Of a stretch of DNA of 64,000 nt, positions 12,671-25,189 are shown in pieces. Both the position numbers and the translations under genes were made by a program. The DNA is from Arenicola marina (Eukaryota > Annelida > Polychaeta > Arenicolidae), in the NCBI GenBank assembly GCA_964019135.1, contig OZ025256.1, positions 20,281,911-20,345,910 on the forward strand, given 5' to 3'. How positions within the stretch are numbered: the stretch's first letter is position 1; every line of letters starts with the position of its first letter. The notes beneath the pieces are model-generated. The model saw only the letters and a list, made by a program, of their open reading frames with translations. It ran no database searches and was not told where the DNA came from.

Positions 12671-13229
12671 ACATGTACATTTTCTATATAGCCGATACAT
12701 TCCAGTCCCCAGATTTCCGCTCCGTACGTAATAATAGGTAGGGTCATGGTATCAAAGAGGTTTAACATTAAACTCGGCTCCAAGCCACCACATTGATAAT
12801 CTAAGCTTTTAATCAATGCCGCCACCTTCACTGCTTGATCTGCTCTGTGCTTCTGTGTGGCAGTCCAAACCATTTTCGGCGTCATTATTATTCCCAGGTA
12901 ATTATAAAACGAGACACTTTGTATAGGTTGTCCAGATAAAGTCCACCTTTCATAATTTCGCAGTGGGCCTCCATTCCTAAACACCATTACTTTGGTTTTG
13001 CTCATATTTACCGCCATGCCCCATTTTTCACAGTATTCCTCTAAGGTATGTATAGTTGCTTGCAGCCTACCGACGGTGTCCGCAAGGTTAGAGAGATCGT
13101 CAGCATACATCAATGCAACCAAGTTCGGGAACGTTTTGTCTACAAATACACCATTACAGTTATTGCGGATCAGCATGTCAAAATACTCATTCACATACAG
13201 GATAAAGAGGAGCGGGCTGAGGCTCAGTC
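12660..13229 (-). pseudogene. LINE reverse transcriptase, catalytic YADD and thumb
   Basis: Continues the polymerase in a second frame: SPLLFILYVNEYF, then ALMYADDLSNL with the catalytic Y-A-D-D of motif C. It is followed by WGMAVNMSKTKVMVF and FYNYLGIIMT, typical of motifs D and E and the thumb in non-LTR elements. The next phrase, LPIITYGAEIWG, is also common in these proteins. The frame fails near 12668: reading one base over restores CKYILGVTRSTSNAAV, as expected from loss of a single base in AAATT. Confidence 0.85.
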
Positions 13230-13660
13230 AGGCGATTGCGGCACTGAACACACGATCTAAGTTTGCCATATAAAGACATAAGCACCCTAAGGGTTCTTCC
13301 ATGTAGGCCTTCTGATATTAATCTGTGCCATAGATGACTATGTGGGACCTGGTCGAAAGCTTTGCTGAAATCTACATATAGGCAATAGAAACGACCCCCT
13401 GGTTTACTTAAATATTTATGAATGACTGCCTGCAAGACATACACTTGATCAATAGTTGATCTCCCGTGCCTGAAGCCAGACTGACACTCTGATAGCTTAT
13501 CGTTAGCTTCGGCCCAGTCAGTTAGTCTAGTGCTTAGGATCTTCATAAAGACTTTGCTTGTGGCCGCTAGTAGAGATATCCCTCTGTAATTACCCGGGTT
13601 TTCACACGGCCCGGTCTTCAGTACTGGGAATATAATAGCATCAGCCCACTGCTGCGGTTA
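13230..13660 (-). pseudogene. LINE reverse transcriptase, fingers and motif A
   Basis: In the same frame as the upstream piece, after the nonsense codon. It shows NYRGISLL, QSGFRHGRSTIDQV and YCLYVDFSKAFDQV. The D of YVDFSKAFD is the first catalytic aspartate of the RT palm (motif A). After LRSCVQCRNRLTE the frame is lost. About ten residues including the usual R-Q-G of motif B are missing, and homology resumes one frame over as SPLLFILYVNEYF. This indicates a short frameshifting deletion near 13225-13240, which alone would abolish polymerase activity. Confidence 0.85.
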
Positions 13661-14658
13661 GTCACCGTTACTCATAATATGGTCAAAAATATCTGCTAAG
13701 ATCGGGCTTACGAATTCACTACTGTGCTTAAGTACCTCAATGGGAAGCCCATCCGGGCCAGGGGTTTTATTACAGGGTAAACTAGCAATGGCGGTTTCCA
13801 CCTCGTCAACCGATATATCGTCGTCAAAAAAGTTGTCATAGCAAGCCGTCGGCCCTCCCACCTTGCACTGTAGACAGGAGTTGATATGGTCCGTCACTTC
13901 AGAATCAACCCTCTTCTGGAAGGTTGCTTTTGGCTGTTGTCCAGTATTGAGTAGAGTCTTAAAGTATTCCTCCCAGTCTTTAGAGCTTATCGGGTCGCGG
14001 GACTGAGATATTCCTCCCTGAAACCTTTTCACCGTTTTCCAGCATGGTCGACTATCGTGCATACTATTTCGTACCTTCTGCTTATTTGCCTCATTAAAGG
14101 CTCTTTCTTTCTCCCTGCGTACCTTAACAAACCTAAGTTTGGCTAACTTATAGTTCTGGAGGTCGGAGTCTTCTCTGGTTTTGCGAAAGTAATTAAGTGA
14201 TTTATTCTTCCCAGCTTTCAGGTTATCTAGCTCCGCGTCCCAAAAAGTGGGATACTGGCAAACGTCTCGTCGTGTAAGGGCAGACTTACTCTTCATATGC
14301 CCGGCTGCATAGTCGTATAGTCGGGTTAAGTCGTTAACTGCGGCGTCCATGTCCCGTCTGTCAATGTCATCATATAAGTTTTCTACAGAGGTCTGTGCAA
14401 CAGAGTCTGTAAGTTTGTGTAGAAAGAAAGCTTTACAGTCATCCCGCCACTTATATCGCTTTCGTTCCTTCAAAAATGCGGCGTCTTCCCCTTGCATCAT
14501 AGCTTTGCATTTAATACTGAAACTCAGAGGAAAATGATCAAACAGGTCATCGGTAAGGACAGTAAACTGGCGAGAAAGGTTATTAAAGAGAGATGTCGAA
14601 CATAGAACATAGTCCACCAGGCTTCTCCCGTTATGTGTAATACAGTTGAATACCCCTT
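13661..14658 (-). pseudogene. LINE endonuclease end and RT N-terminal part
   Basis: Begins with the last third of an AP-type endonuclease. The phrase GRSLVDYVL and then FDHFPLSFSI correspond to the conserved DYVL and S/FDHxPLSF motifs near the end of that domain. A charged linker of about 200 residues follows, rich in K, R and D. The segment ends with KTPGPDGLPIEVLK, the entry motif of non-LTR reverse transcriptases. The product would cut target DNA and prime reverse transcription if intact. It stops at a TAA after DHIMSNGD, but RT homology resumes directly after that stop in the same frame, so it is a nonsense mutation and not a natural end. The usual N-terminal endonuclease residues are missing. 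Confidence 0.85.
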
Positions 14659-14720
14659 CCTTGTCGTTGCGTTACCACAGTAACCGTTATACTCGTTCTT
14701 CACATTCCTACCACACCCAC

Positions 14721-16029
14721 GTTACTGTCAGTTAAGCTCAGCTTTTCCTTTGCGGTGGGTGGACGGCAGCGGCGTTTGGGTTACGAATGGGCTATTCAGG
14801 TTGAATTTGGTATTTTCGATGCAACATTTGCAAGATATGGACACTCCGCTATCATATGATCCCAAAATGAGGCTCCTGATAACAATAATATAATAATAGT
14901 ATAATGACAAGAATAATCACACAGTAAGCGAGGTAAAGTAAACAATGGGGCACTCGTTTTCATTTCTTAATAATTCTAACAGGTAGACTTCACCTTGTTT
15001 ACTTGGAACAGAGGGACGATGACGTCTCGAAGAATGCAAGAAGAATGCCACGTGCGAGATGTGGAAGATATTGGCATTGAAACAGTAGTCCCAATGGTAG
15101 CCACAATAAACAAAATGAAGATCCAGCGAGGATTCACACGACAAACCCAGACCTCTGCGTCGGACCATTCCAGACAATGAAAACCACACCAGAGATAGTG
15201 AGGGGAAACCAAAACCTTAGCAGAGTGGTGGAGAGTAGGCATGGTTGGCGGAAGATCCTTATCAAAGCAGACCACACATACTGGCGGAAAAACCCCCCGA
15301 AAACCCCCAGTAAGGCCTATAAGTATCAGTTGGCAGAGAAAATGTGTCATCCCGGACATCTAGAGAGCATCCAGAGAGCGGAGAAAAGGCCAACGGGTGA
15401 ACGAGCATCGCCGGGATGTTGTTTTTATTTTTTTTTGCATTTGTATCATTGCCAAATCATTCAAAACGTCATGACAACATATAACAAGTAAAGGCTAAAG
15501 GGGATACAGAGAGAGGAGTAGGGGGCGGGGGGGGGAGGAGTAGGGGGTGTTACCCGCAAGGCAGGAACTCCGGAAGCCTCTCAATGCCATATCCGTAGCT
15601 GTAGCCATATAACCAAGGCGTTTTGAGGGATATAAAAGGGGGGGGGGGGCAAGGGGTATTCGTGTTTCATCGGGATTGAGCTTCTAATTGCATCGTGAAC
15701 TGGGAAGGAGGAACACGAGAACAGGACCCCCCCCCAAAAAAAAACATAAAAAAAACGAGGCGAGATGTCGTTTTCGTAATAGGGAGGCGGGGGAAAGTGT
15801 GGGGGTGGGCGTGGGGGGAGGGGGGTATCAATAGAGTCGCACTTTGCCCTTGCGAGCTTTTTTGTTGGGTATTCATTGCCATATTTTGAGCGTTTTTTTT
15901 TCATACGCAGTATTTACTTGGCGAAGGGTTACGAGGTGGCGGGGGGTGGGGCGGGGGGGGGGGGGGCGGTGTTTGATAGGCTGCGCCTTCAACTAACAAC
16001 AACAAAATTAAACGTAAATTAGTCATTTG
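14721..16029. other. Non-coding flank with G/C homopolymers
   Basis: Contains a 127-codon minus-strand frame (14976-15359) with no recognisable domain and several overlapping frames. Long G-runs lie near 15519-15536, 15639-15649 and 15940-15966, and a C9-A9 tract near 15727-15744. I see no supported gene. Confidence 0.5.
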
Positions 16030-16030
16030 G

Positions 16031-19000
16031 TCCATCCGCACCCTTCACACCAATCAGCGAGGTGACTATTCGAACCCTTCACACCCACCAGCGAGGTGAC
16101 TACTCACACCCTCCGAATCCACCAACGAGGTGACTACTCACACCCTCCCCATCCACCAGCGAGGTGACTACTCACACCCTCCCCACCCACCAGCGAGGTG
16201 ACTACTCACACCCTCCCCATCCACCAGCGAGGTGACTACTCACACCCTCCCCGTCCACCAGGGAGGTGACTACTCACACCCTGCCCATCCACCAGCGAGG
16301 TGGCTACTCACACCCTCCCCATCCACCAGCGAGGTGACTACTCACACCCTCCCCATCCACCAGCGAGGTGACTACTCACACCCTCCCCATCCATCAGCGA
16401 GGTGACTACTCACACCCTCCCCATCCACCAGCGAGGTGACTACTCACACCCTCCCCATCCACCAGCGAGGGGACTACTCACACCCTCCCCATCCACCAGC
16501 GAGGTGACTACTCACACCCTCCCCATCCACCAGCGAGGTGACTACTCACACCCTCCCCATCCACCAGCGAGGTGACTACTCACACTCTCCCCATCCACCA
16601 GCGAGGTGACTACTCACACCCTCCCCATCCACCAGCGAGGTGACTACTCACACCCTCCCCATCCACCAGCGAGGTGACTACTCACACCCTCCCCATCCAC
16701 CAGCGAGGTGACTACTCACACCCTCCCCATCCACCAGCGAGGTGACTACTCACACCCTCCCCATCCATCAGCGAGGTGACTACTCAAACCCTCCCCATCC
16801 TCCAGGGAGGTGACTACTCACACCCTCCCCATCCACCAGCGAGGTGACTACTCACACCCTCCCCATCCACCAGCGAGGTGACTACTCACACTCTCCCCAT
16901 CCACCAGCGAGGTGACTACTCACAGCCTCCCCATCCACCAGCGAGGTGACTACTCACACCCTCCCCATCTACCAGCGAGGTGACTACTCACACCCTCCCC
17001 ATCCACCAGCGAGGTGACTACTCACACCCTCTCCATCCACCAGCGAGGTGACTACTCACACCCTCCCCATCCACCAGCGAGGTGACTACTCACACCCTCC
17101 CCATCCACCAGCGAGGTGACTACTCACACCCTCCCCATCCATCAGCGAGGTGACTACTCACACCCTCCCCATCCACCAGGGAGGTGACTACTCACATCCT
17201 CCCCATCCACCAGCGAGGTGACTACTCACACCCTCCCCATCCACCAGCGAGGTGACTACTCACACTCTCCCCATCCACCAGCGGGGTGACTACTCACACC
17301 CTCCCTATCCACCAGCGAGGTGACTACTCACACCCTCCCCATCCACCAGCGAGGTGGCTACTCACACCCTCCCCATCCACCAGCGAGGTGACTACTCACT
17401 ACCTCCCCATCCACCAGCGGGGTGACTACTCCCACCCTCCCAATCCACCAGCGAGGTGACTACTCACACCCTCCCCATCCACCAGCGAGGTGACTACTCA
17501 CACCCTCCCCATCCACCAGCGAGGTGACTACTCACACCCTCCCCATCCACCAGCGAGGTGACTACTCACACCCTCCCCATCCACCAGCGAGGTGACTACT
17601 CACACCCTCCCCATCCACCAGCGAGGTGACTACTCACACCCTCCCCATCCACCAGCGAGGTGACTACTCACACCCTCCCCATCCATCAGCGAGGTGACTA
17701 CTCACACCCTCCCCATCCACCAGCGAGGTGACTACTCACACCCTCCCCATCCACCAGCGAGGGGACTACTCACACCCTCCCCATCCACCAGCGAGGTGAC
17801 TACTCACACCCTCCCCATCCACCAGCGAGGTGACTACTCACACCCTCCCCATCCACCAGCGAGGTGACTACTCACACTCTCCCCATCCACCAGCGAGGTG
17901 ACTACTCACACCCTCCCCATCCACCAGCGAGGTGACTGCTCACAACCTCCCCATCCACCAGCGAGGTGACTACTCACACCTTCCCCATCCACCAGCGAGG
18001 TGACTACTCACACCCTTCCCATTCACCAGCGAGGTGACTACTCACACCCTCCCCATCCACCAGCGAGGTGACTACTCACACCCTCCCCATCCACCAGCGA
18101 GGTGACTACTCACACCCTCCCCATCCACCAGCGAGGTGACTACTCACACCCTCCCCATCCATCAGCGAGGTGACTACTCACACCCTCCCCATCCTCCAGG
18201 GAGGTGACTACTCACACCCGCCCCATCCACCAGCGAAGTGACTACTCACACCCTCCCCATCCACCAGCGAGGTGACTACTCACACTCTCCCCATCCACCA
18301 GCGAGGTGACTACTCACACCCTCCTCATCCACCAGCGAGGTGACTACTCACACCCTCCCCATCCACCAGCGAGGTGACTACTCACACCCTCCCCATCCAC
18401 CAGCGAGGTGACTACTCACACCCTCCCCATCCACCAGCGAGGTGACTACTCATACCCTTCCCATCCATCAGCGAGGTGACTACTCACACCCTCCCCATCC
18501 ACCAGGGAGGTGACTACTCACACCCTCCCCATCCACCAGCGAGGTGACTATTCACACCCTCCCCATCCACCAGCGAGGTGACTACTCACATTCTCCCCAT
18601 CCACCAGCGAGGTGACTACTCACACCCTCCCCATCCACCAGCGAGGTGACTACTCACACCCTCCCCATCCACCAGCGAGGTGGCTACTCCCACCCTCCCC
18701 ATCCACCAGCGAGGTGACTACTCACACCCTCCCCATCCACCAGCGAGGTGAATACTCACACCCTCCCCATCCACCAGCGAGGTGACTACTCACACCCTCC
18801 CCATCCACCAGCGAGGTGACTACTCACACCCTCCCCATCCACCAGCGAGGTGACTACTCACACCCTCCCCATCCACCAGCGAGGTGACTACTCACACCCT
18901 CCCCATCCACCAGCGAGGTGACTACTCACACCCTCCCCATCCACCAGCGTGGTGACTACTCACACCCTCCCCATCCACCAGCGAGGTGACTACTCACACC

Positions 19001-19974
19001 CTCCCCATCCACCAACGAGGTGACTACTCACACCCTCCCCATCCACCAGCGAGGTGACTACTCACACCCTCCCCATCCACCAGCGAGGTGAATACTCACA
19101 CCCTCCCCATCCACCAGCGAGGTGACTACTCACACCCTCCCCATCCACCAGCGAGGTGACTACTCACACCCTCCCCATCCACCAGCGAGGTGACTACTCA
19201 CACCCTCCCCATCCACCAGCGAGGTGACTACTCACACCCTCCCCATCCACCAGCGAGGTGACTACTCACACCCTCCCCATCCCCCAGCGAGGGGACTACT
19301 CACACCCTCCCCATCCACCAGCGAGGTGACTACTCACACCCTCCCCATCCACCAGCGAGGTGACTACTCACACCCTCCCCATCCACCAGCGAGGTGACTA
19401 CTCACACCCTTCCCATCCACCAGCGAGGTGACTACTCACACCCTCCCCAACCACCAGCGAGGTGACTACTCACACCCTCCTCATCCACCAGCGAGGTGAC
19501 TACTCACACCCTCCCCATCCACCAGCGAGGGGACTACTCACACCCTCCCCATCCACCAGCGAGGTGACTACTCACACCCTCCCCATCCACCAGCGAGGTG
19601 ACTACTCACACCCTCCCCATCCACCAGCGAGGTGACTACTCACACCCTTCCCATCCACCAGCGAGGTGACTACTCACACCCTCCACAACCACCAGCGAGG
19701 TGACTACTCACACCCTCCTCATCCACCAGCGAAGGGACTACTCACACCCTCCCCATCCACCAGCGAGGTGATTATTCGAACCCTTCACACCCACCAGCGA
19801 GGTGACCATTCGCACCCGCCAGACCCACCAGCGAGCTCACTAATCAGACCCTCCACTTCCACCAGCAAGGTGACCATTAACACCCTCGAAAATCACTGGC
19901 AAGGAGACTATATGCCGACCCTTCACCGCCACCTACAAGGTGAATATTCGAACCCACCACACCCTGCGGCAAGG
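16031..19974 (+). repeat. 34-bp minisatellite, about 110 units plus edge units
   Basis: Unit of 34 bp built from GTGACTACTCACACCCTCC followed by CCATCCACCAGCGAG. The phrase GAGGTGAC at 16059 and its counterpart at 19765 are 3706 bp apart, exactly 109 x 34, so the array keeps perfect register. Units at both edges (about 16031-16130 and 19765-19974) are diverged, with CTATTCGAACCCTTC in place of CTACTCACACCCTCC, the usual pattern for tandem arrays homogenised at the centre. Scattered one-base variants (GGGGACTAC, CACTCTCC, CATCAGCG, TCCAGGGAG) recur in clusters, indicating local duplication of small blocks. No coding function is suggested. Confidence 0.96.
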
Positions 19975-21840
19975 TGACTGTATTCAGACCCTCCACACCG
20001 ACCGCAAATGTGACTGTATTCAGACCCTCCACACCGACCGGCAATGTGACTATATTCAGACCCTCCACACCGACCGGCAATGTGACTGTATTCAGACCCT
20101 CCACACCGACCGGCAATGTGACTATATTCAGACCCTCCACACCGGCCAGGAAAGTGACTGTATTCAGACCCTCTACACCGACCGACAATGTGACTATATT
20201 CAGACCCTCCACACCGACCGGCAATGTGACTATATTCAGACCCTCCACACCGACCGGCAATGTGACTATATTCAGACCCTCCACACCGACCGGCAATGTG
20301 ACTGTATTCAGACCCTCCACACCGACCGGCAATGTGACTGTATTCAGACCCTCCACACCGACCGGCAATGTGACTGTATTCAGACCCTCCACACCGACCG
20401 GCAATGTGACTATATTCAGACCCTCCACACCGACCGGCAATGTGACTGTATTCAGACCCTCCACACCGACCGGCAATGTGACTATATTCAGACCCGCCAC
20501 ACCGACCGGCAATGTGACTATATTCAGACCCTCCACACCGTCCGGCAATGTGACTGTATTCAGACCCTCCACACCGACCGGCAATGTGACTATATTCAGA
20601 CCCTCCACACCGACCGGCAATGTGACTATATTCAGACCCTCCACACCGACCGGCAATGTGACTATATTCAGACCCTTTACACCGACCGGCAATGTGACTA
20701 TATTCAGACCCTCCACACCGACCGGCAATGTGACTGTATTCAGACCCTCCACACCGACCGGCAATGTGACTGTATTCAGACCCTTTACACCGACCGGCAA
20801 TGTGACTATATTCAGACCCTTTACACCGACCGGCAATGTGACTATATTCAGACCCTCCACACCGACCGGCAATGTGACTATATTGAGACCCTCCACACCG
20901 ACCGGCAATGTGACTATATTCAGACCCTCTACACCGACCGACAATGTGACTGTATTCAGACCCTCCACACCGACCGGCAATGTGACTATATTCAGACCCT
21001 TTACACCGACCGGCAATGTGACTATATTCAGACCCTCCACACCGACCGGCAATGTGACTATATTCAGACCCTTTACACCGACCGGCAATGTGACTATATT
21101 CAGACCCTCTACACCGACCGACAATGTGACTGTATTCAGACCCTCCACACCGACCGGCAATGTGACTATATTCAGACCCTTTACACCGACCGGCAATGTG
21201 ACTATATTCAGACCATTTACACCGACCGGCAATGTGACTGTATTCAGACCCTCCACACCGACCGGCAATGTGACTAAATTCAGACCCTACACACCGACCG
21301 GCAATGTGACTATATTCAGACCCTCCACACCGTCCGGCAATGTGACTATATTCAGACCCTCCACACCGTCCGCCAATGTGACTATATTCAGACCCTCCAC
21401 ACCGTCCGGCAATGTGACTATATTCAGACCCTCCACACCGTCCGCCAATGTGACTATATTCAGACCCTCCACACCGACCGGCAATGTGACTTTATTCAGA
21501 CCCTCCACACCGACCGGCAATGTGACTATATTCAGACCCTCCACACCGACCGGCAATGTGAATATATTGAGACCCTCCACACCGACCGGCAATGTGTCTA
21601 TATTCAGACCCTCCACACCGACCGGCAATGTGACTATATTGAGACCCTCCACACCGACCGGCAATGTGACTGTATTCAGACCCTCCACACCGACCGGCAA
21701 TGTGACTATGTTTAGACCATCTACACCGACCGGCAATGTGACTATGTTTAGACCATCCACACCGACCCGCAATGTGACTGTATTCAGACCCGCCACACCG
21801 ACCCGCAATGTGACTATGTTTAGACCATCCACGGCCAACC
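19975..21840 (+). repeat. 36-bp minisatellite, about 51 units
   Basis: Unit of 36 bp: TGACTATATTCAGACCCTCC followed by ACACCGACCGGCAATG. ATGTGAC at 20008 and at 21808 are exactly 50 x 36 bp apart. The unit is clearly related to the neighbouring 34-bp unit: CTATATTC replaces CTACTC or CTATTC, adding two bases. Since 36 is a multiple of 3 and the unit lacks stops in most frames, a 740-codon forward frame (19974-22196, reading PSTPTGNVTIFR) and a 463-codon reverse frame (19877-21268) both appear. Two long frames opposing each other over the same repeat argue against coding. Main variants are TATA/TGTA and CTCCAC/CTTTAC. Confidence 0.95.
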
Positions 21841-22110
21841 GCAAGGCGACTATTCAGACCCTTCCAAGCCACCTGCAAGGTGACTATTCAGACCCTCCAC
21901 AGCCACCTGCAAGGCGACTTTTCAGACCCTCCACAGCCACCTGCAAGGTGACTATTCAGACCCTCCACAGCCACCTGCAAGGTGACTATTCAGACCCTCC
22001 ACAGCCACCTGCAAGGCGACTATTCAGACCCTCCACAGCTACCGGCAAGGTCACTATATTCAGTCCCTCCACACTGAGCCACGTTCAAGGTGACTATTCA
22101 TGCAGACCCT
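21841..22110 (+). repeat. Degenerate 34-bp units closing the compound array
   Basis: About seven units of GTGACTATTCAGACCCTCC plus ACAGCCACCTGCAAG return to the 34-bp spacing. They share CTATTCAGACCCTCC with the 36-bp unit and CCACC-GC-AG with the 34-bp array, so they look like the ancestral form from which both main arrays expanded. Confidence 0.85.
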
Positions 22111-23439
22111 GCACAACCACCGGCAAGGTCAGTTATAAGTATTACAAAGCTGAACACATCCAAGGTAATTCAGACAAATATGTGGATACCAAGTAATATA
22201 TGAGATTTATGCCACGTTGGCATGAATACCATTCGGGTGTGTTGATACAGGAGCAAGAGCTCTTCACGTAAACGTTATGATCAACTACAGATACCAGCGA
22301 CGACTATCGGAGATTATATAAAGTTCGGAATCCGAAATGTTCCGAAAGCAACCGATCGTAGAATTCGCTTCCGTTCCACGGAGTCGGAGGTAAACAGAAA
22401 CTGTTTCTTCCGCAGTTGGCCACTGGTTTAGGGAAGAAGCAGAAGTTTTGAAAGCCTGACTTGAAGGATCAAGCAAAGTCGAAGCAAGGTAAGCGTGACA
22501 GTGACTTTGTCATGACGTAGCATGAAAACAATTGCATGCCAGCCTGAATCAGGGAAGACGCGAGTGCCGATTCGCTTTTTGTTTGGCCAAGCTTAGCAGA
22601 TCAGCGATGATCAGATGATGATTTTAACCCACCGTTGCAACCCAGGGGCCGTGTTCACAAAGATTCCTTATAAAGTATTCCTTATTTTTACTGAAGCAAA
22701 AAGTTTTGCTTCGTGAAGAAAATTTGTAAGAATCGTTTCTCGAAAAGAGATTAAAGAATTCTTTACAGAGTAAAACGTTGAGAATTCTTCAGGGTGTGAT
22801 TTGTCCTGCCCGCTCTGGACCAATCAAAACAGCCGTATGATAGCGGATATGGCACTGTTATTGTTATTGTCGTCACTCTTGTCATGGTGATAACTATGTC
22901 TTCTGTTTTGTTGCTAAGTGACGTCAAGTGTATTGTGACGAAATGCATCCAAGCAGCAAACTATGCATACACCCCCACCTCGGCAACTGCCCATTCAATT
23001 GCTCTTAAAATTAGCTTGTCAATTCCTCATGGCAATCCATATAAAATACTGAAAGTTTAGTCGAAATTAGTGAATAAATATATGTTAATGTGCATTTAAG
23101 CATAAAAAACTTCAAAAACGTTCAAAGCGATGGTTTTGGCGTTGTAGTGCCTCGAATATGTCACGCTCCATATGTATGAGAACAATAACTGCAGCGTCGA
23201 TTTCTATAATATTGGGCATGTCACTCCTTCGTGGCAATCCCTATAAAGTGCGAAAATTTCCGCGAAATCGATAAGGACAAACAGACCTGCTGGTATGTAT
23301 TACATTTACCAGTATAAAAGTATGAAATACAGTGTATATATGTATTAGAAATATAAATGAATCTGCTGAAGGTATATGAACTCAAGTGTTAAAGCATATA
23401 AATCTGTAAATTTGTTAAATATGGCAGCAATTTCCTGAT
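22111..23439. other. Non-coding stretch, possible short interspersed element
   Basis: No gene recognised. Near 22650 the phrase GGGCCGTGTTCACAAAG begins a segment with internal inverted AAGAATTCTT-like words, of a kind often seen at the ends of small non-autonomous elements in invertebrates, but I cannot define both ends. A TGACGTCA palindrome lies at 22919-22926. Confidence 0.35.
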
Positions 23440-23985
23440 CCATCAACTTAAAAAAATTATTTTTGACATAATAAATGGCGAGCCAACAGAAAAATTTATG
23501 CAATATAAGGTCAAAACAACATTTTAAATTACTAAATGTTCCTATTATTTTGAAAAAGTAAGTGTACAAATAAATATGGCAGTGATGTAAAACACTGAAC
23601 TTAGACACATCAAAATTGTATTAATGTATTACATTTGGATTTAATGTGATTTTAGTGTAATTTGGAAGATGCCAATATCTACTAGCAGATTATAAATGTA
23701 AGATTATAAATGTGTGCCTTAACCACATTTGCTGCTCATATCAAGATATCTAAAAAAAACAATCTTTGACATAATAGTAAAACAGTAAACAGCCAACAGT
23801 AAATTTGATCCAATAAGGTCAAACAATGTTAGATACATTTTTCAGTTACCTATTATTTTGCAATATTAGGTGTAGCAATAAATATGGTAGTGATCGGTGT
23901 AAACCACTGAACTTAGACATCAAACTTGTATTAATGTATTACATTTGGATTTAATGTGTTTTTAGTACAGTATACCATAGAAAGT
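23440..23985. repeat. Diverged 307-bp tandem duplication
   Basis: Two copies of an AT-rich segment lie side by side. AATAAATATGG occurs at 23570 and 23877, 307 bp apart. Around both are TTTGACATAATA, AAGGTCAAA, CCTATTATTTTG, CACTGAACTTAGACA and GTATTAATGTATTACATT in the same order. The copies differ by many substitutions and small gaps, so the duplication is old. Confidence 0.8.
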
Positions 23986-24182
23986 GCCAATTAACATCTT
24001 TTATACCATGCAGATATTAAAGTTGCTGATACAGTAATTTCCACCTGCAACTACACCTATAATGTTTAGTATTTTGGAGATGGCTTCTAAATGTGTGTAT
24101 ATATGTCCTAAATATATATTTTATCATATTTAACAAGACCAAGGAAAGAAGCAATTTATGCCCTAATTTGTTTGATGATGAA

Positions 24183-24604
24183 GTGCACAGCAGAAAGCCA
24201 CACAGTCCCACAAGAGATGCATCAATCAGGCCAACAAAAGTGGCTTAACACCTTATGTCCTGTTATAGTGCACAGCAGAAAGCCACACAGTCCCACAAGA
24301 GATGCATCAATCAGGCCAACAAAAGTGGCTTAACACCATGTCCTGTTATAGTGCACAGCAGAAAGCCACACAGTCCCACAAGAGATGCATCAATCAGGCC
24401 AACAAAAGTGGCTTAACACCATATGTCCTGTTATAGTGCACAGCAGAAAGCCACACAGTCCCACAAGAGATGCATCAATCAGGCCAACAAAAGTGACTTA
24501 ACACCATGTCCTGTTATAGTGCACAGCAGAAAGCCACACAGTCCCACAAGAGATGCATCAATCAGGCCAACAAAAGTGGCTTAACACCATATGTCCTGTT
24601 ATTT
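24183..24604 (+). repeat. Five-copy repeat with alternating 85 and 83 bp spacing
   Basis: The phrase GTGCACAGCAGAAAGCC starts at 24183, 24268, 24351, 24436 and 24519, giving spacings of 85, 83 and 85, 83; the fifth copy, ending at 24603, is again of the 85-bp form. The alternation comes from ACACCATATGTCC or ACACCTTATGTCC versus ACACCATGTCC, a 2-bp difference, so the duplicated block was a 168-bp dimer. Copies are nearly identical, with one G-to-A at about 24496 (AAGTGACTT). Confidence 0.93.
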
Positions 24605-25189
24605 ATTGCATGCAGTATTTTTTTATACAATAAGAACTTAAATAAATCCAATCCATTCAAAATATTGTAAAAGTTTCTCAGTTAAATTGTTTCGGTTCAG
24701 AGGCCCTCAGTATACACCAATAACACCCTACTTGCCAGTTGCGGTCGCTTCCATTTGTTAGGCACCGGTTTGGTTTACCTAGACAAATTAGCATTACTAA
24801 TAAATAAGATTATAATTGTCAGTCAATCAATTGCAGATTTATTATGCATATCTCAAAAGTGGTTTTGAGACACAACAGAGAAGATACAGCGACCAGATAT
24901 TCCAGACCAGATACCAGACTATATATATACCGGATTAAATACCAGACTATATATAGATATATTTTTTATTTCTAACATATTGATACATACATGTACAATA
25001 CAACAACTGATGATACATGTAACTTATAAGCCGTAACTATATCAAAATACAACCAGAGATTTGCATCGAAAGTATGGATATACATATATATATTGCACAC
25101 ACTTAAGACATAACAAGACAGAAGGGAATTGACAATTACCACAATAACAAGACAATACCGACACTTGACCTAACAATTCGCTAGTCAAA

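Larger units (their letters stand above)
11780..14720 (-). mobile_element. Degenerate non-LTR (LINE) retrotransposon
   Basis: Read on the minus strand, this holds in order the end of an AP-type endonuclease, a reverse transcriptase and a C-terminal zinc-knuckle region, followed by a short 3' UTR with an AATAAA-type signal (ACTGAATAAACATAC, about 11783-11800). It is 5'-truncated, as is usual for LINE insertions: endonuclease homology fades near 14660 and the N-terminal part is absent. The frame is broken three times: an in-frame TAA at 13658-13660, a frameshifting deletion near 13225-13240, and a probable one-base loss near 12668. It is therefore dead. The 3' UTR phrase CCAGGGCTGGAGGCCAGCC recurs at about 31282-31300 in the opposite orientation, so the family is present more than once. 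I cannot assign the clade reliably; a CR1/L2/Jockey-like group is possible. Confidence 0.92.

Noticed and set aside
14976-15359. 127-codon minus-strand frame with apparent hydrophobic stretches
   Set aside because: No family resemblance; overlapped by two plus-strand frames and another minus-strand frame.
16031-22110. CRISPR-like spaced repeats
   Set aside because: The units are directly adjacent with no unique spacers, in a eukaryotic context; these are minisatellites.
19974-22196. 740-codon plus-strand frame of PSTPTGNVTIFR repeats
   Set aside because: The 36-bp unit lacks stops; a 445-codon and a 463-codon frame overlap it in another forward frame and on the minus strand. Variation does not favour synonymous sites by eye.
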